This document shows, piece after piece, positions 7,694-16,044 of a stretch of DNA of 64,000 bases; position 1 is the first letter of the stretch, and the number at the start of each line of letters is the position of its first letter. Made by a program: the position numbers and the translations under genes. Where the stretch lies: positions 310,001 through 374,000 of the forward strand of contig JAEWGW010000016.1 of NCBI GenBank assembly GCA_023388055.1, read 5' to 3'. The stretch comes from Bacillota bacterium. Its GTDB lineage: Bacteria; Bacillota; Bacilli; Paenibacillales; NBRC-103111. Below the pieces are notes generated by a model. That model saw only the letters and a list, made by a program, of their open reading frames with translations, was not told the DNA's origin and did no database searches.

Positions 7694-10570
7694 TTGATTA
7701 AAAGGCGCCTGACCATCTTCGTTGTCCTGTTGGCTTTATTGGGAACACCGTTTCAGCCGATCTCCAAAGCCGCCGGAGCCGCAACTGCGGGCATCCAGGG
7801 CAGCTGGGATGGTTTGACGGACAAGGCCACACTAGAAGGAGCTTACATTGACCCGTTCCAGCAGGAAATTCCCTTCGGCATTCGTTCCTATTTCACCGTC
7901 CCCTGGAGAAGCTATATGGATACCTGGGACAGCCAGCGTTATCTGGACACCGTAGGCGTCGTGTTCAATAACATCAAACAGGAGGAGGCTGCTGCGACGG
8001 CTGCGGTTATGGCTGAAGCAGGGATTACCTCCGCCCGCCTGGAGATTGGCTGGTCCAACCTGGATTACAATGACGAAACCAAAATCAAATCTGTTTACCG
8101 TGAGGCCTTCCGGGCCCAGCTTACCGCTTTGAAGAACAACAATATCCGTCCTCTTATCCTCCTGAATATGAACTCAGGTATGCCCAGCCCCAACGTGGAG
8201 ATCAAAACCACCGTCACCAAAAAGGCCGCCAAGGGCGATAGGGTAATCTATTTGGATAAAACGGCGGACATCAAGCCCCTTTATACCGGATTAAAGGGAA
8301 TGGGACCGGCCATGTTCCCGATTATCACAGAGGTGGATGCCGCTACAGGAAAATGCACCTTATCCGCTCCACTTCCCAATGATCTGCCCCAAGGGGCAAC
8401 CACTTTGGTGAAGCTGAAGTACCAGCCCTTTTCCGGACCGGTATTTAAGGACGGCACACCCAATCCCGCTTCACAGGAAACCCTGAACGGCTGGCACCGG
8501 TACATCAGGACCGTGTCCGAGATTGTCCGGGAGGACCTGGGCACCGCCGGAAGAGCTGATGCAGGCTTTGACTTCGAGGTGTACAACGAATATACCTTCG
8601 GCCACCACTATATGTACATGGACAACTATTACGAGCCGAAACGGGGCTTCGCCCAGGAAATGACCTATAGCAAGGACGGCAAATCCGTTACCGGCATCGA
8701 GGTGCTTTTGCCCATCACCGCCGACTTTGTCTCTGACCCGGCCAACGGATTGCCTGGTGTGCGGGTAATCAGCGGCTTCTCCAACCAGCGTCCCTACGAT
8801 AACGGAACCAGCATCTGGTCCAATCAGGCGGGGTACAGCCGCCATTATTACACCGGCTATGATCCGGTGAAGTCCTATATTGGACAAAGCTCCGCTTCCT
8901 CCTATACCTCGCCCACCAAGATCTATTACAATGCACTTGGACGGCTGGATGGTGTGCGCAAGCCCTCCAATATCAATGAATCTGTTGCGGGCAGCTACTT
9001 TATTCCGAGCCAGGTGATGACCATGCCCGAGGAATGGGCGTACCTATACACCACCGAATCACTGATCCGTGACCTGACCCCATTCCCCGGCCCGTGGCAG
9101 GACCATTTCCGTTATGCCAGCCCGGGCAACGGGATAACGGCGGAGCTGTGGATGACTGAAACTAACTATTACCGGCTGCCCTTCGCGCAGAAGCTCATCG
9201 AGCAGTCCAAGGTGGCCGCCGCGGATCAGCAGCTGTCCAACCTGATGATGGAAACCGGGGCCAAAACATTGTCGCGTTTATTCACCTTTTACGCCCACAA
9301 GGGTATGGAAACCATCACGGTCTATAATATCCGCAACCAGGACAATTGCTTCGGCATCCTGCCGGAGGCCTTCTTCGATGAGCTGAAGAAGAACAATTAT
9401 CAGCTGAACGATGCTGTCCGCGCCAAGATCGGCCCGCAGATCGCGGTCCTGAAGAACATCGCAGGCCTGATGAAAACCGGCCAGCCCATCGATACGGCCC
9501 GTCCCCTTGCGGTGACCCGGCTGACCGAATACAAGCCGCAGCTGGTTTTTGCGGGCAAAGGCACCGCCGAACATCCCAGCCGGTATAACCGGGATGATTT
9601 CGCCATCCTGCCGTATCAGCTGGCCAACAACAAATTCGCCGTTGCCTATTATGTGATGACCCGGGATATTACCCGTTCCTATGATGATACCAAATCTCCG
9701 CTGGATCCGGCGCGGTATCAGATGCCGGAGCAGGAGTACGAGATCAGCCTGGCTAATGTAGTGGGCCAAGGAGCCAAGGTTTCCTCCTATGACCCGATGA
9801 CCAATCAGACCATCCCGGTACAGCTTGTCCGGGCAGACGCCAATTCCATGGTAGTAAAGGTGAAATCGTCGGATTATCCCCGCTTCCTCATCATTGAAGA
9901 AGCCAAGCAAGGCCCGTTGATCGGGGCTACTATGCTTTCGAAAACCGCTGACGGGGCACAGCTTGGGTTCTTCAGCAATGTGAGCGGCGTGGTCGAGGTC
10001 ACATATGGACAATACCCCGCCCGGACCACCGGAACGGTTACGGAAGCGGTTTATGGCGATGTCAAATTCGGCAAGGAAACCGGCCAGCGGGTACTGGATT
10101 CCTTGAGCAATCTCAAACCCTCCGGCATCGGCTCCTGGAAATGGACCGGGACCATTGTGCCGAAGTATACGGAGCGGTATTCCTTTACCGCCCACAGCGA
10201 TAACTTGAATGAAACGAAGCTCAAAATCAACGGCCAGGAGATTTACTTGGGTGGGCCTGTGGGAGCATCCATCAATCTGAAGGCGGGAGAGGCCTATCAG
10301 ATGGAGCTTTCCTTCCTGAACCGTTACAATTCCCAGCATTATGTGAATCTGTATTGGTCCAGCCTGAGCCAGGAACGGACCATCGTCTCCATGGAGCCCC
10401 TTCCCGCAAGTGTCATTACCATGCCGGTGAAGGCAGGGGAGTATGTCAATCTCCCTATCTCAGGCATGAAGACAGGTGACGGGGTGAAAGTCCGGCTCAC
10501 AGGGGAAACGGGCATTACCGCCAGGTACCCGTTTTGGGACTATGACCACAGCGCCGTGCTGTACGATTAA
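7694..10570 (+). CDS. Secreted glycoside-hydrolase-like protein with PA14-like domain
   Basis: A 958-residue exported protein. Residues 1-27 are a signal peptide (KRR, then a hydrophobic core, then SKAAGA). The next roughly 600 residues look like a (beta/alpha)8 clan-A glycosidase: FDFEVYNEYTFG resembles the acid/base Asn-Glu strand end, and ELWMTETNYY may carry the nucleophile. Around residues 750-905 lies a PA14-like beta-sandwich (SWKWTGTIVPKYTERYSF, then YVNLYWSS). Family and substrate could not be fixed; GH39-like is a guess. The start is TTG with GGAGGG seven bases before it. Confidence 0.7.
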   Translation: MIKRRLTIFVVLLALLGTPFQPISKAAGAATAGIQGSWDGLTDKATLEGAYIDPFQQEIPFGIRSYFTVPWRSYMDTWDSQRYLDTVGVVFNNIKQEEAAATAAVMAEAGITSARLEIGWSNLDYNDETKIKSVYREAFRAQLTALKNNNIRPLILLNMNSGMPSPNVEIKTTVTKKAAKGDRVIYLDKTADIKPLYTGLKGMGPAMFPIITEVDAATGKCTLSAPLPNDLPQGATTLVKLKYQPFSGPVFKDGTPNPASQETLNGWHRYIRTVSEIVREDLGTAGRADAGFDFEVYNEYTFGHHYMYMDNYYEPKRGFAQEMTYSKDGKSVTGIEVLLPITADFVSDPANGLPGVRVISGFSNQRPYDNGTSIWSNQAGYSRHYYTGYDPVKSYIGQSSASSYTSPTKIYYNALGRLDGVRKPSNINESVAGSYFIPSQVMTMPEEWAYLYTTESLIRDLTPFPGPWQDHFRYASPGNGITAELWMTETNYYRLPFAQKLIEQSKVAAADQQLSNLMMETGAKTLSRLFTFYAHKGMETITVYNIRNQDNCFGILPEAFFDELKKNNYQLNDAVRAKIGPQIAVLKNIAGLMKTGQPIDTARPLAVTRLTEYKPQLVFAGKGTAEHPSRYNRDDFAILPYQLANNKFAVAYYVMTRDITRSYDDTKSPLDPARYQMPEQEYEISLANVVGQGAKVSSYDPMTNQTIPVQLVRADANSMVVKVKSSDYPRFLIIEEAKQGPLIGATMLSKTADGAQLGFFSNVSGVVEVTYGQYPARTTGTVTEAVYGDVKFGKETGQRVLDSLSNLKPSGIGSWKWTGTIVPKYTERYSFTAHSDNLNETKLKINGQEIYLGGPVGASINLKAGEAYQMELSFLNRYNSQHYVNLYWSSLSQERTIVSMEPLPASVITMPVKAGEYVNLPISGMKTGDGVKVRLTGETGITARYPFWDYDHSAVLYD

Positions 10571-10583
10571 GCTTTGTCAAATG

Positions 10584-10609
10584 AAAGCGGCTCTTTTGCC
10601 GCTTTTTTT
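10584..10609 (+). terminator. Terminator after the secreted glycosidase-like gene
   Basis: AAAGCGGC pairs with GCCGCTTT over a six-base loop, followed by a T-run. Confidence 0.85.
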
Positions 10610-10710
10610 GCTGTTAATCTATGAAAAAAGTTGGTAATTTGTAATATCTATTGAGAGGAGAAATGCTTTAAAATAGATGGGAATACATATAACAAGGAGG
10701 ATAATCGAAA

Positions 10711-11148
10711 ATGAGTGTGGAATTGACTTCGGTACTGAACAAACAGATCGCCAACTGGGGAGTTCTGTTCGTAAAGCTGCACAACTTTCACTGGTATGTG
10801 AAGGGCACCCAGTTTTTCACCCTGCATTTGAAATTTGAAGAGCTGTACAACGAAGCTGCGCTTCATATTGATGATCTGGCAGAGCGTGTACTGGCTATTA
10901 AAGGCAAGCCGCTTGCGACTTTGAGCGATTATCTGGCTAATGCCTCCATCAAGGAAGCCAAGGGTACGGAATCCGCTACCGAGCAAGTTGCCGCTACCAT
11001 CGCCGACTTCGAAACGGTCATCGCCGAGCTGAAGGAAGGCATGAAGGTTGCGGAAGAAGCCGATGACGAAACCACCGGCGATCTGCTCCTGGCGATTCAT
11101 ACTTCCTTGGAGAAGCATGTTTGGATGCTGTCCTCCTTCTTGGGATAA
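10711..11148 (+). CDS. dps: Dps family protein (copy 2)
   Basis: A 145-residue Dps/ferritin-like protein closely similar to copy 1 at 7.0 kb. It shares LHNFHWYVKG (one histidine of the HHYHW motif of copy 1 is Asn here), FEELYNEAALHIDDLAERVLA and the C-terminal EKHVWMLSSFLG. AAGGAGG precedes the ATG by eight bases. The gene has its own terminator and is followed by the Fur-controlled flavodoxin. It probably stores iron and protects DNA from Fenton damage. Confidence 0.93.
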   Translation: MSVELTSVLNKQIANWGVLFVKLHNFHWYVKGTQFFTLHLKFEELYNEAALHIDDLAERVLAIKGKPLATLSDYLANASIKEAKGTESATEQVAATIADFETVIAELKEGMKVAEEADDETTGDLLLAIHTSLEKHVWMLSSFLG

Positions 11149-11171
11149 GATAAATTACGGATGTGTACAGC

Positions 11172-11211
11172 ACGGATCAGGGCAATTTCCCTGGTCCGTG
11201 TTATTTTTTTT
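11172..11211 (+). terminator. Terminator after dps copy 2
   Basis: ACGGATCAGGG pairs with CCCTGGTCCGT over a short AT loop, followed by a T-rich run. Confidence 0.88.
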
Positions 11212-11227
11212 GCATGAAAAATAAGGA

Positions 11228-11256
11228 TTGACACCTATAGTGATAATGAATATCAT
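11228..11256 (+). promoter_or_regulatory. SigA promoter of the flavodoxin operon
   Basis: TTGACA and TATCAT are separated by 17 bases. The -10 box lies inside the Fur box. Confidence 0.8.
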
Positions 11257-11260
11257 TATC
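11242..11260 (+). promoter_or_regulatory. Fur box
   Basis: GATAATGAATATCATTATC matches the classical 19-base Fur box at 18 of 19 positions. Because it covers the -10 element, Fe-loaded Fur should block transcription directly. Confidence 0.93.
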
Positions 11261-11297
11261 ATAACAAGACGTACTATCTATCTGGAGGTCGAAGCTT

Positions 11298-11744
11298 ATG
11301 AGCGGTATAGTGGTGGTTTATGCCAGCATGACTGGGAACACAGAGGATATGGCCCTTCAAGTTGTGAAGGGGATCAAGGAAGAGGGCATCGAACCCGTAG
11401 TAGAGCGGGTAGACGATGTGAAAGCCTCCGACTTGTCCGGCTACGACGGTATCGTGCTGGGCGCGTATACCTGGGGTGACGGGGAATTGCCGGATGAATT
11501 CCTGGATTATTTCGATGACCTGGATGATGTGGATCTTACCGGGAAAAAAGCGGCTGTATTCGGCTCCTGCGATTCCGCTTATTCGGAATACGGAGTAGCG
11601 GTGGACCTTCTGATCGGCAAGCTGAAGGACCGCGGCGCAGAGATCGTTCAGGAGGGGCTGAAGGTAGAGCTGACTCCGGGCAAGGCCGATAAGGAAAAAT
11701 GTGTGGCCTTCGGCAAAACCATTGCCCAGGCCCTTCGCGGATAA
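11298..11744 (+). CDS. Flavodoxin, short chain
   Basis: A 148-residue flavodoxin. YASMTGNTEDMA is the FMN-phosphate loop, and GAYTWGDGELPDEF and FGSCDSAY are the two loops that clamp the isoalloxazine ring. Flavodoxins replace ferredoxin as low-potential electron carriers when iron is scarce. The upstream Fur box supports this role, as for YkuN/YkuP of B. subtilis. The next gene, an HmoA-like haem oxygenase, starts 24 bases after the stop, so both are likely iron-repressed together. Confidence 0.93.
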   Translation: MSGIVVVYASMTGNTEDMALQVVKGIKEEGIEPVVERVDDVKASDLSGYDGIVLGAYTWGDGELPDEFLDYFDDLDDVDLTGKKAAVFGSCDSAYSEYGVAVDLLIGKLKDRGAEIVQEGLKVELTPGKADKEKCVAFGKTIAQALRG

Positions 11745-11768
11745 TTCACAGACATAAGGAGTGTTCGT

Positions 11769-12101
11769 ATGTTCGTCGAAATGAAAACCATTACCGTCAA
11801 GGAAGGGTTTGCCCAAGCCGTGGCGGAGCGGTTCAGCAAACCGGGCGCAGTAGAGCAGATGCCGGGTTTTGTGGATCTGAGTGTGATGGTGAAGAAGGCG
11901 CGTCACGGCGAGGAGCAGGTGCTGGTTATGATCCGCTGGGAGTCGGAGGATGCCTGGAAAGCTTGGGAGAAAAGCGACATCCACATTCAGGGTCACCGCC
12001 AAAGCGCCAAGCAAGGACGGCCTGATTATATCATTTCCTCGAGCCATGATTCCTATCAGGTCAGTGTGCTGAAAGCCGCCGCGCCGGCAGCATTGAATTA
12101 A
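11769..12101 (+). CDS. hmoA: HmoA-like haem-degrading monooxygenase (ABM fold)
   Basis: A 110-residue antibiotic-biosynthesis-monooxygenase-fold protein of the IsdG/HmoA type. These enzymes open haem to release iron. The stretch MIRWESEDAWKAWEKSDIHIQGHR holds the conserved Trp and the haem-ligand His region. The N-terminal MFVEMKTITVKEGF is close to B. subtilis HmoA as I remember it, which is not an alignment. It shares the Fur-box promoter of the flavodoxin and may need a flavodoxin-type reductant. A hairpin terminator follows. Confidence 0.82.
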   Translation: MFVEMKTITVKEGFAQAVAERFSKPGAVEQMPGFVDLSVMVKKARHGEEQVLVMIRWESEDAWKAWEKSDIHIQGHRQSAKQGRPDYIISSSHDSYQVSVLKAAAPAALN

Positions 12102-12108
12102 GTGATGT

Positions 12109-12136
12109 AAAACCTCCGGTATGCCGGAGGTTTTTT
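12109..12136 (+). terminator. Terminator of the flavodoxin-hmoA operon
   Basis: AACCTCCGG pairs with CCGGAGGTT over a four-base loop, followed by six T. Confidence 0.9.
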
Positions 12137-12163
12137 GCCGTTTGTCGAAAAGGCTCCTCAACC

Positions 12164-12192
12164 TTGACGTTTTTTGCATTTTCCTTCAATAT
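12164..12192 (+). promoter_or_regulatory. Candidate promoter for zur
   Basis: TTGACG and CAATAT are 17 bases apart, about 40 bases before the zur start. Confidence 0.45.
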
Positions 12193-12231
12193 TAGAAGGA
12201 AGAAGCAAGCGAGTGCAATCGGGGGATAGCT

Positions 12232-12696
12232 ATGTCCGAATCCATAACAACGGAAGAAATGCTGCGCAAGATGAGCACAGGCGGCCTCCGCGTAACGGAG
12301 CAGCGCAAAAGCCTGGCCCAGCTGTTCGCAGAGGCGGAAGGGTATTTGACACCAAAGGATGTATACGAATCCATGCGCCAGAAATATCCCGGGGTCAGCT
12401 TTGACACGGTCTACCGGAATCTGCGGATTCTAAGCGAAATGGGTGTCCTGGAGCAGTTTTATTTTCTGGAGGGTGGTCTGAAGTTTAAGGCCAATTGCCA
12501 GCACCATCATCATCACCACTTGATCTGCACCCAATGCGAAAAAACCTTTTCCATGGATTTTTGCCCTATGGGCCATCTGGGTGAAGGACCCGAGGGGTTT
12601 CAGATTAGCGGGCACCGGTTCGAAATTTACGGCACCTGCAAGGAATGCCGCGTGAATCCGGCCCCGGAGGAAGGGGAGCATGGACAGCATGGTTGA
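12232..12696 (+). CDS. zur: Zur, zinc uptake regulator (Fur family)
   Basis: A 154-residue Fur-family repressor. The winged helix spans about residues 15-85 (SFDTVYRNLRIL is the recognition helix). The metal-binding half has an unbroken run of six histidines followed by LICTQCEK, then DFCPM and ISGHRFEIYGTCKEC. The two CxxC pairs form the structural zinc site. The FKANC-His-run and HxFEIYGTC pattern matches Bacillus Zur rather than Fur or PerR. It should repress zinc-uptake genes, none of which lie in this window. The nitroreductase gene overlaps its end by 17 bases. Confidence 0.88.
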   Translation: MSESITTEEMLRKMSTGGLRVTEQRKSLAQLFAEAEGYLTPKDVYESMRQKYPGVSFDTVYRNLRILSEMGVLEQFYFLEGGLKFKANCQHHHHHHLICTQCEKTFSMDFCPMGHLGEGPEGFQISGHRFEIYGTCKECRVNPAPEEGEHGQHG

Positions 12697-13261
12697 AGAG
12701 TTAATCTTGAAGAATAGAACGTACCGCCGGTTTTATGAGGAAACACCTATTGAGAAGGCTCAGCTGGAGGCATGGATTGATCTGGCGCGGCACACCTCGT
12801 CGGGAGGCAATCTGCAATCGCTGAAATATGTGCTTTCTGCCGACAAGGATAAGAATGCCTTGATTTTTTCGCATTTGCGCTGGGCAGGGTATCTCCGGGA
12901 TTGGCCGGGGCCGGTGGAGGGGGAGCGTCCCTCAGCCTATGTGGTGATGCTCCTGGATAAAACCATTAGCTCCAATCCATCGTGGGATCACGGTCTCGCC
13001 TGTCAAAGTATTCTCTTGGGAGCGGTGGAGAAGGGCTTCGGCGGCTGTATGTTTGGGGCTATTGACCGAAAAGGTTTGGCACAAGCGCTGGAGATTCCCG
13101 AGCAGTATGAGATTCTATTGGTGATGGCACTGGGCAAACCGAAGGAAGTCGTGGTGCTGGAGGAGCTGGACGATCCGAAGAATGTGAAGTATTGGCGGGA
13201 TGAAGAGGGTGTGCATCATGTGCCCAAACGGAAGCTGGAGGACTTGATTCTGCCCTATTAA
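12680..13261 (+). CDS. Nitroreductase family protein
   Basis: A 193-residue FMN-dependent nitroreductase-fold protein. NRTYRRFYEETPI is the FMN-phosphate binding start, ARHTSSGGNLQSLKYV the second flavin-contact segment, and KGFGGCMFGAIDR the third. It starts inside the end of zur (17-base overlap), so the two are translationally coupled. The substrate is unknown; zinc responsiveness is possible only by operon inference. Confidence 0.85.
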   Translation: MDSMVEELILKNRTYRRFYEETPIEKAQLEAWIDLARHTSSGGNLQSLKYVLSADKDKNALIFSHLRWAGYLRDWPGPVEGERPSAYVVMLLDKTISSNPSWDHGLACQSILLGAVEKGFGGCMFGAIDRKGLAQALEIPEQYEILLVMALGKPKEVVVLEELDDPKNVKYWRDEEGVHHVPKRKLEDLILPY

Positions 13262-13273
13262 GAATATTCGTTC

Positions 13274-13302
13274 TTGCATCATGCGAACAAATGTGTTATT
13301 AT
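13274..13302 (+). promoter_or_regulatory. Promoter of the 13.3-kb RNA candidate
   Basis: TTGCAT and TATTAT are 17 bases apart. Initiation would fall near 13309, just where the terminal pairing arm of the RNA begins. Confidence 0.6.
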
Positions 13303-13308
13303 TACTGA

Positions 13309-13592
13309 ATAACCTTTGTTCATTGTTTGAATGTGTAGATTCTCACTGGCGCGGTCTTCGGAGCCGCAAGGATGGAAGAGAGGCAGGGCTTTCGTTGTTT
13401 TGATGATTCAAAGACGAAGCCGGCCGGTTGTTTCAACAAACGGGTAGCTTATGATCTGTTCGACCCCATAGATGCAGCTGCAAGAAGCTGGAAGTACAAG
13501 TTTGATGATGTTGTTGGAACCATTGGTAGGCTTCACGGAACAGGTTAGGTTAAGACGAAGGCGCTTCTTCCCCGCGGAGGAGGCGTCTTTTC
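13309..13592 (+). ncRNA. Structured RNA candidate upstream of fur, family unknown
   Basis: A gene-free stretch of about 280 bases with its own promoter and terminator. The 5' AACCTTTGTTC can pair with GAACAGGTT at 13538-13546, closing the molecule. Inside are a hairpin with a UUCG loop (13351-13367), a long hairpin GGCTTTCGT/ACGAAGCC (13387-13421) and CCGGTTGTT/AACAAACGG (13424-13443). The terminator lies before the fur promoter, so this is a separate transcript rather than a fur leader. Closed ends and size would allow a 6S-like RNA, but I did not recognise conserved 6S sequence. No T-box, cobalamin, SRP, tmRNA or RNase P signature is present. Confidence 0.6.
13552..13592 (+). terminator. 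Terminator of the 13.3-kb RNA candidate
   Basis: AAGACG pairs with CGTCTT around an inner CTTCTTCC/GGAGGAGG stem, followed by TTTTCT. Confidence 0.8.
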
Positions 13593-13607
13593 TACTCCAC
13601 TCATACA

Positions 13608-13636
13608 TTGCTATTTTTATACGAGAGGACTATAAT
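13608..13636 (+). promoter_or_regulatory. SigA promoter of fur
   Basis: TTGCTA and a perfect TATAAT are 17 bases apart. Confidence 0.8.
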
Positions 13637-13640
13637 ATCC

Positions 13641-13655
13641 TTATAATAATTCTAA
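13641..13655 (+). promoter_or_regulatory. PerR box over the fur transcription start
   Basis: TTATAATAATTCTAA matches the PerR consensus TTATAATNATTATAA with one mismatch. It lies directly after the -10 box, over the expected start site. PerR control of fur is known in B. subtilis. Confidence 0.8.
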
Positions 13656-13705
13656 ATTCGTTTGCGCCTGAATAAGAACAAACGGGTGGTGAAGGAGGTT
13701 CGGGA

Positions 13706-14185
13706 ATGACCTGTGTAACCGAGGAATTAAGCAGGATTAACAAGCGGCTGTCCGCCCAAGGCTACAAGCTGACTCCCCAGCGGGACGCAACACTGCGGGT
13801 GCTGCTGGAGAATGAAAAGGACCATCTGAGCGCGGAGGAGGTTTTTATGCTGGTCCGCCAGCAATCCCCCAAAATTGGCATCGCCACCGTGTACCGGGTG
13901 CTGGAGCTGTTCAGTGAGCTGCATATTGTGGAGAAGATGAACTTCGGTGACGGTGTGGCGCGGTATGATCTGCGCAGCGAAGAGCATGAGCATATGCATC
14001 ATCATATGATCTGCCGGGAATGCGGTGAGGTCCGCGAAATTATGGAGGATTGGCTGTCTCTCCTGGAGAAGCGGCTGGAGACGGAATATGGATTTACCGT
14101 AACGGATCACCGTCTGGACTTTTTCGGCTCCTTCCGGGATTGCACCAATAAGAACTGCAAGCATAACTGCAAGGCTGTTTCCTGA
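13706..14185 (+). CDS. fur: Fur, ferric uptake regulator
   Basis: A 159-residue Fur-family repressor. YKLTPQRDATLRVL and IGIATVYRVLELFSELHIVEKMNFGDGVARYDLR closely follow Bacillus Fur. The metal half shows EHEHMHHHMICRECGEV and DHRLDFFGSFRDC. It should be the repressor of the Fur boxes at 11.2, 48.7 and 52.5 kb. A strong SigA promoter with an overlapping PerR-like box precedes it, which would link iron control to peroxide stress. Assignment as Fur rather than PerR rests on the NFGDGVxRYDLR segment. Confidence 0.88.
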   Translation: MTCVTEELSRINKRLSAQGYKLTPQRDATLRVLLENEKDHLSAEEVFMLVRQQSPKIGIATVYRVLELFSELHIVEKMNFGDGVARYDLRSEEHEHMHHHMICRECGEVREIMEDWLSLLEKRLETEYGFTVTDHRLDFFGSFRDCTNKNCKHNCKAVS

Positions 14186-14433
14186 GACGCCGTAACGTCC
14201 CGGATACATTACCGCGGGACAAATTCCGCATCGTCACTTTACACCGTCATGGTTTCCTTCGGGGAGGCTCTGGCGGTTTTTTCGTGATTCGGCGGTTTGA
14301 GGCGCCGCAGATCCATACTCTACTTACCTTTTGTTAACTACTGTCCGCCCAAAAGTGAATATGCTACAATTGGAAAAGAGAGAAGCGGGCCCTGATGCCC
14401 GTGAAGAGGATGACAGATTATAGAGGTGAAGAC

Positions 14434-15588
14434 ATGCAGTACAGACAATTTGGCAATTTGGAATTTCAGGTATCCTCCTTCGGGTTAGGATGTATGCGTC
14501 TTCCTCTGGAAGAGCAGCCTGAGGGCGGCAAGGATGCATCCCGGATTCATGAGGAAGAAGCGATCGAACTTATCCGTTATGCAATTGATCAGGGTGTAAC
14601 GTATGTGGATACGGCATATCCGTATCATGGCGGCAACAGCGAGCTGGTCGTCGGCAAGGCCTTGAAGGATGGGTACCGGGAAAAGGTAAAGCTGGCCACC
14701 AAGCTTCCCGTTTGGCTGTGCAAAACCTATGAGGATTTCGGAAGACTGCTGGATGAGCAATTGGCTAAGCTGCAGGTGGATTATATTGATTTTTATCTGC
14801 TTCATGCCCTGAACAAGAATTCGTGGAAAACGATCATGTCCTTGGGCGTGCTGGATTTCCTGGACGAGGCGGTGGCACAAGGGAAAATCCGATATCCGTC
14901 GTTTTCCTTCCATGACGAGCTTCCGTTGTTTAAGGAAATTATTGATGCGTATGATTGGAAAATGTGCCAGATCCAGCTGAACATCCTCGATGTGAATTAT
15001 CAGGCGGGACTGGAAGGACTGCAATATGCGGCCGACCGGAATATTCCCGTCGTGATTATGGAGCCCCTGAAGGGCGGCAGTCTGGCCCGGAATGTACCCG
15101 ATGATATCCTCGGCATCTGGGAGGAAGCAGACACCCAACACAGTCCGGTGGACTGGGCATTCCGCTGGGTAGGAAACTTCCCGCAGGTCACCACCATCTT
15201 AAGCGGCGTCAACAATCTGGAGCAGCTGAAGGATAATCTGCAGATATTCGATACCATCACCCCGGACAGCATGAACGGCAAGGAGCTAGGTTTGGTGCAG
15301 CGGGTGAAGGAGGCGTATGAGAGCAAAATCAAGGTAGGCTGCACCAAATGCGGCTATTGTGTTCCGTGTCCCGCGGGGGTGGCCATCCCCGATGTATTCG
15401 CTCACTACAATCATTCCTCCATTTTCAATGCGCTGCCGGACAGTCAACGAAACTACGCCAATCTGGTGAAAAACAGCAAGGATGCATCCTTGTGTGTGGA
15501 ATGCGGCAATTGTGAGGAAGCTTGCCCCCAAAGCATTCCGATTATCGAAAAGCTGGCAGAAGCAGATCTGGTTCTGGCCGGACGCTAA
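14434..15588 (+). CDS. Aldo/keto reductase with C-terminal 4Fe-4S ferredoxin domain
   Basis: A 384-residue two-domain oxidoreductase. Residues 1-270 form an AKR barrel (GLGCMRLP, YVDTAYPYHGGNSE with the catalytic Asp and Tyr). Residues about 305-375 carry two cysteine clusters, CTKCGYCVPCP and CVECGNCEEACP, which fit 4Fe-4S binding. Such fusions are common in anaerobes and Bacillales; the substrate is unknown. ATG 14434 is chosen because GAGGTGA precedes it; an in-frame ATG at 14395 has a weak site. A terminator follows. Confidence 0.9.
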   Translation: MQYRQFGNLEFQVSSFGLGCMRLPLEEQPEGGKDASRIHEEEAIELIRYAIDQGVTYVDTAYPYHGGNSELVVGKALKDGYREKVKLATKLPVWLCKTYEDFGRLLDEQLAKLQVDYIDFYLLHALNKNSWKTIMSLGVLDFLDEAVAQGKIRYPSFSFHDELPLFKEIIDAYDWKMCQIQLNILDVNYQAGLEGLQYAADRNIPVVIMEPLKGGSLARNVPDDILGIWEEADTQHSPVDWAFRWVGNFPQVTTILSGVNNLEQLKDNLQIFDTITPDSMNGKELGLVQRVKEAYESKIKVGCTKCGYCVPCPAGVAIPDVFAHYNHSSIFNALPDSQRNYANLVKNSKDASLCVECGNCEEACPQSIPIIEKLAEADLVLAGR

Positions 15589-15603
15589 ATAGTCTTTACC
15601 GTA

Positions 15604-15635
15604 AAGACAGCCTTCTCTGAAGAAGGTTGTCTTTT
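15604..15635 (+). terminator. Terminator after the aldo/keto reductase
   Basis: AAGACAGCCTTCT pairs with AGAAGGTTGTCTT, followed by a T-run. Confidence 0.88.
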
Positions 15636-15765
15636 TACATAAATTGGTTGAAGAGAAAAATCACTGAAAAAAGTGAGCTTCCGCAAACACTGTGATATAC
15701 TGGAAGCATCCTCAGTAATATCATTCTACAAAATGCTTCATCATTCTTAGGGAGGAGGACGAAAA

Positions 15766-16038
15766 ATGACAAAAGCTACCGGGATTGTCCGTAAGGTTGA
15801 CGAATTGGGACGGGTGGTCCTGCCTATAGAACTGAGACGTACCATGGGCATAGCAGAGAAGGATGCCATCGAAATTTATGTGGATGATGAGCGGATCATC
15901 CTGAAGAAATATGAGCCTGCCTGTATTTTTACCGGATCTGCAGAAGACTTGATTTACTTCAAGGGAAAAATGATCAGCAGAGCCGCTGCCGAGGAAGTAC
16001 TGGAGCAGTGGAAGGAACGGAACGAAGCCAAATCGTAA
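15766..16038 (+). CDS. AbrB/SpoVT-family transition-state regulator
   Basis: A 90-residue protein with the N-terminal swapped-hairpin DNA-binding domain: TGIVRKVDELGRVVLPIELRRTMGI then IEIYVDDERIILKKY, as in AbrB and Abh. AbrB-type proteins repress post-exponential genes as tetramers. GGGAGGAGG lies before the ATG. Which paralogue it is (AbrB, Abh or another) cannot be told from the window. Confidence 0.9.
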   Translation: MTKATGIVRKVDELGRVVLPIELRRTMGIAEKDAIEIYVDDERIILKKYEPACIFTGSAEDLIYFKGKMISRAAAEEVLEQWKERNEAKS

Positions 16039-16044
16039 GGAAAT

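Noticed and set aside
9278..10339. 353-codon open frame on the minus strand
   Set aside because: It is antisense to the secreted glycosidase-like gene and has a low-complexity His/Gly/Ile composition typical of shadows.
13309..13592. T-box or riboswitch leader of fur
   Set aside because: No T-box or aptamer signature was found, and fur has its own promoter after the terminator.
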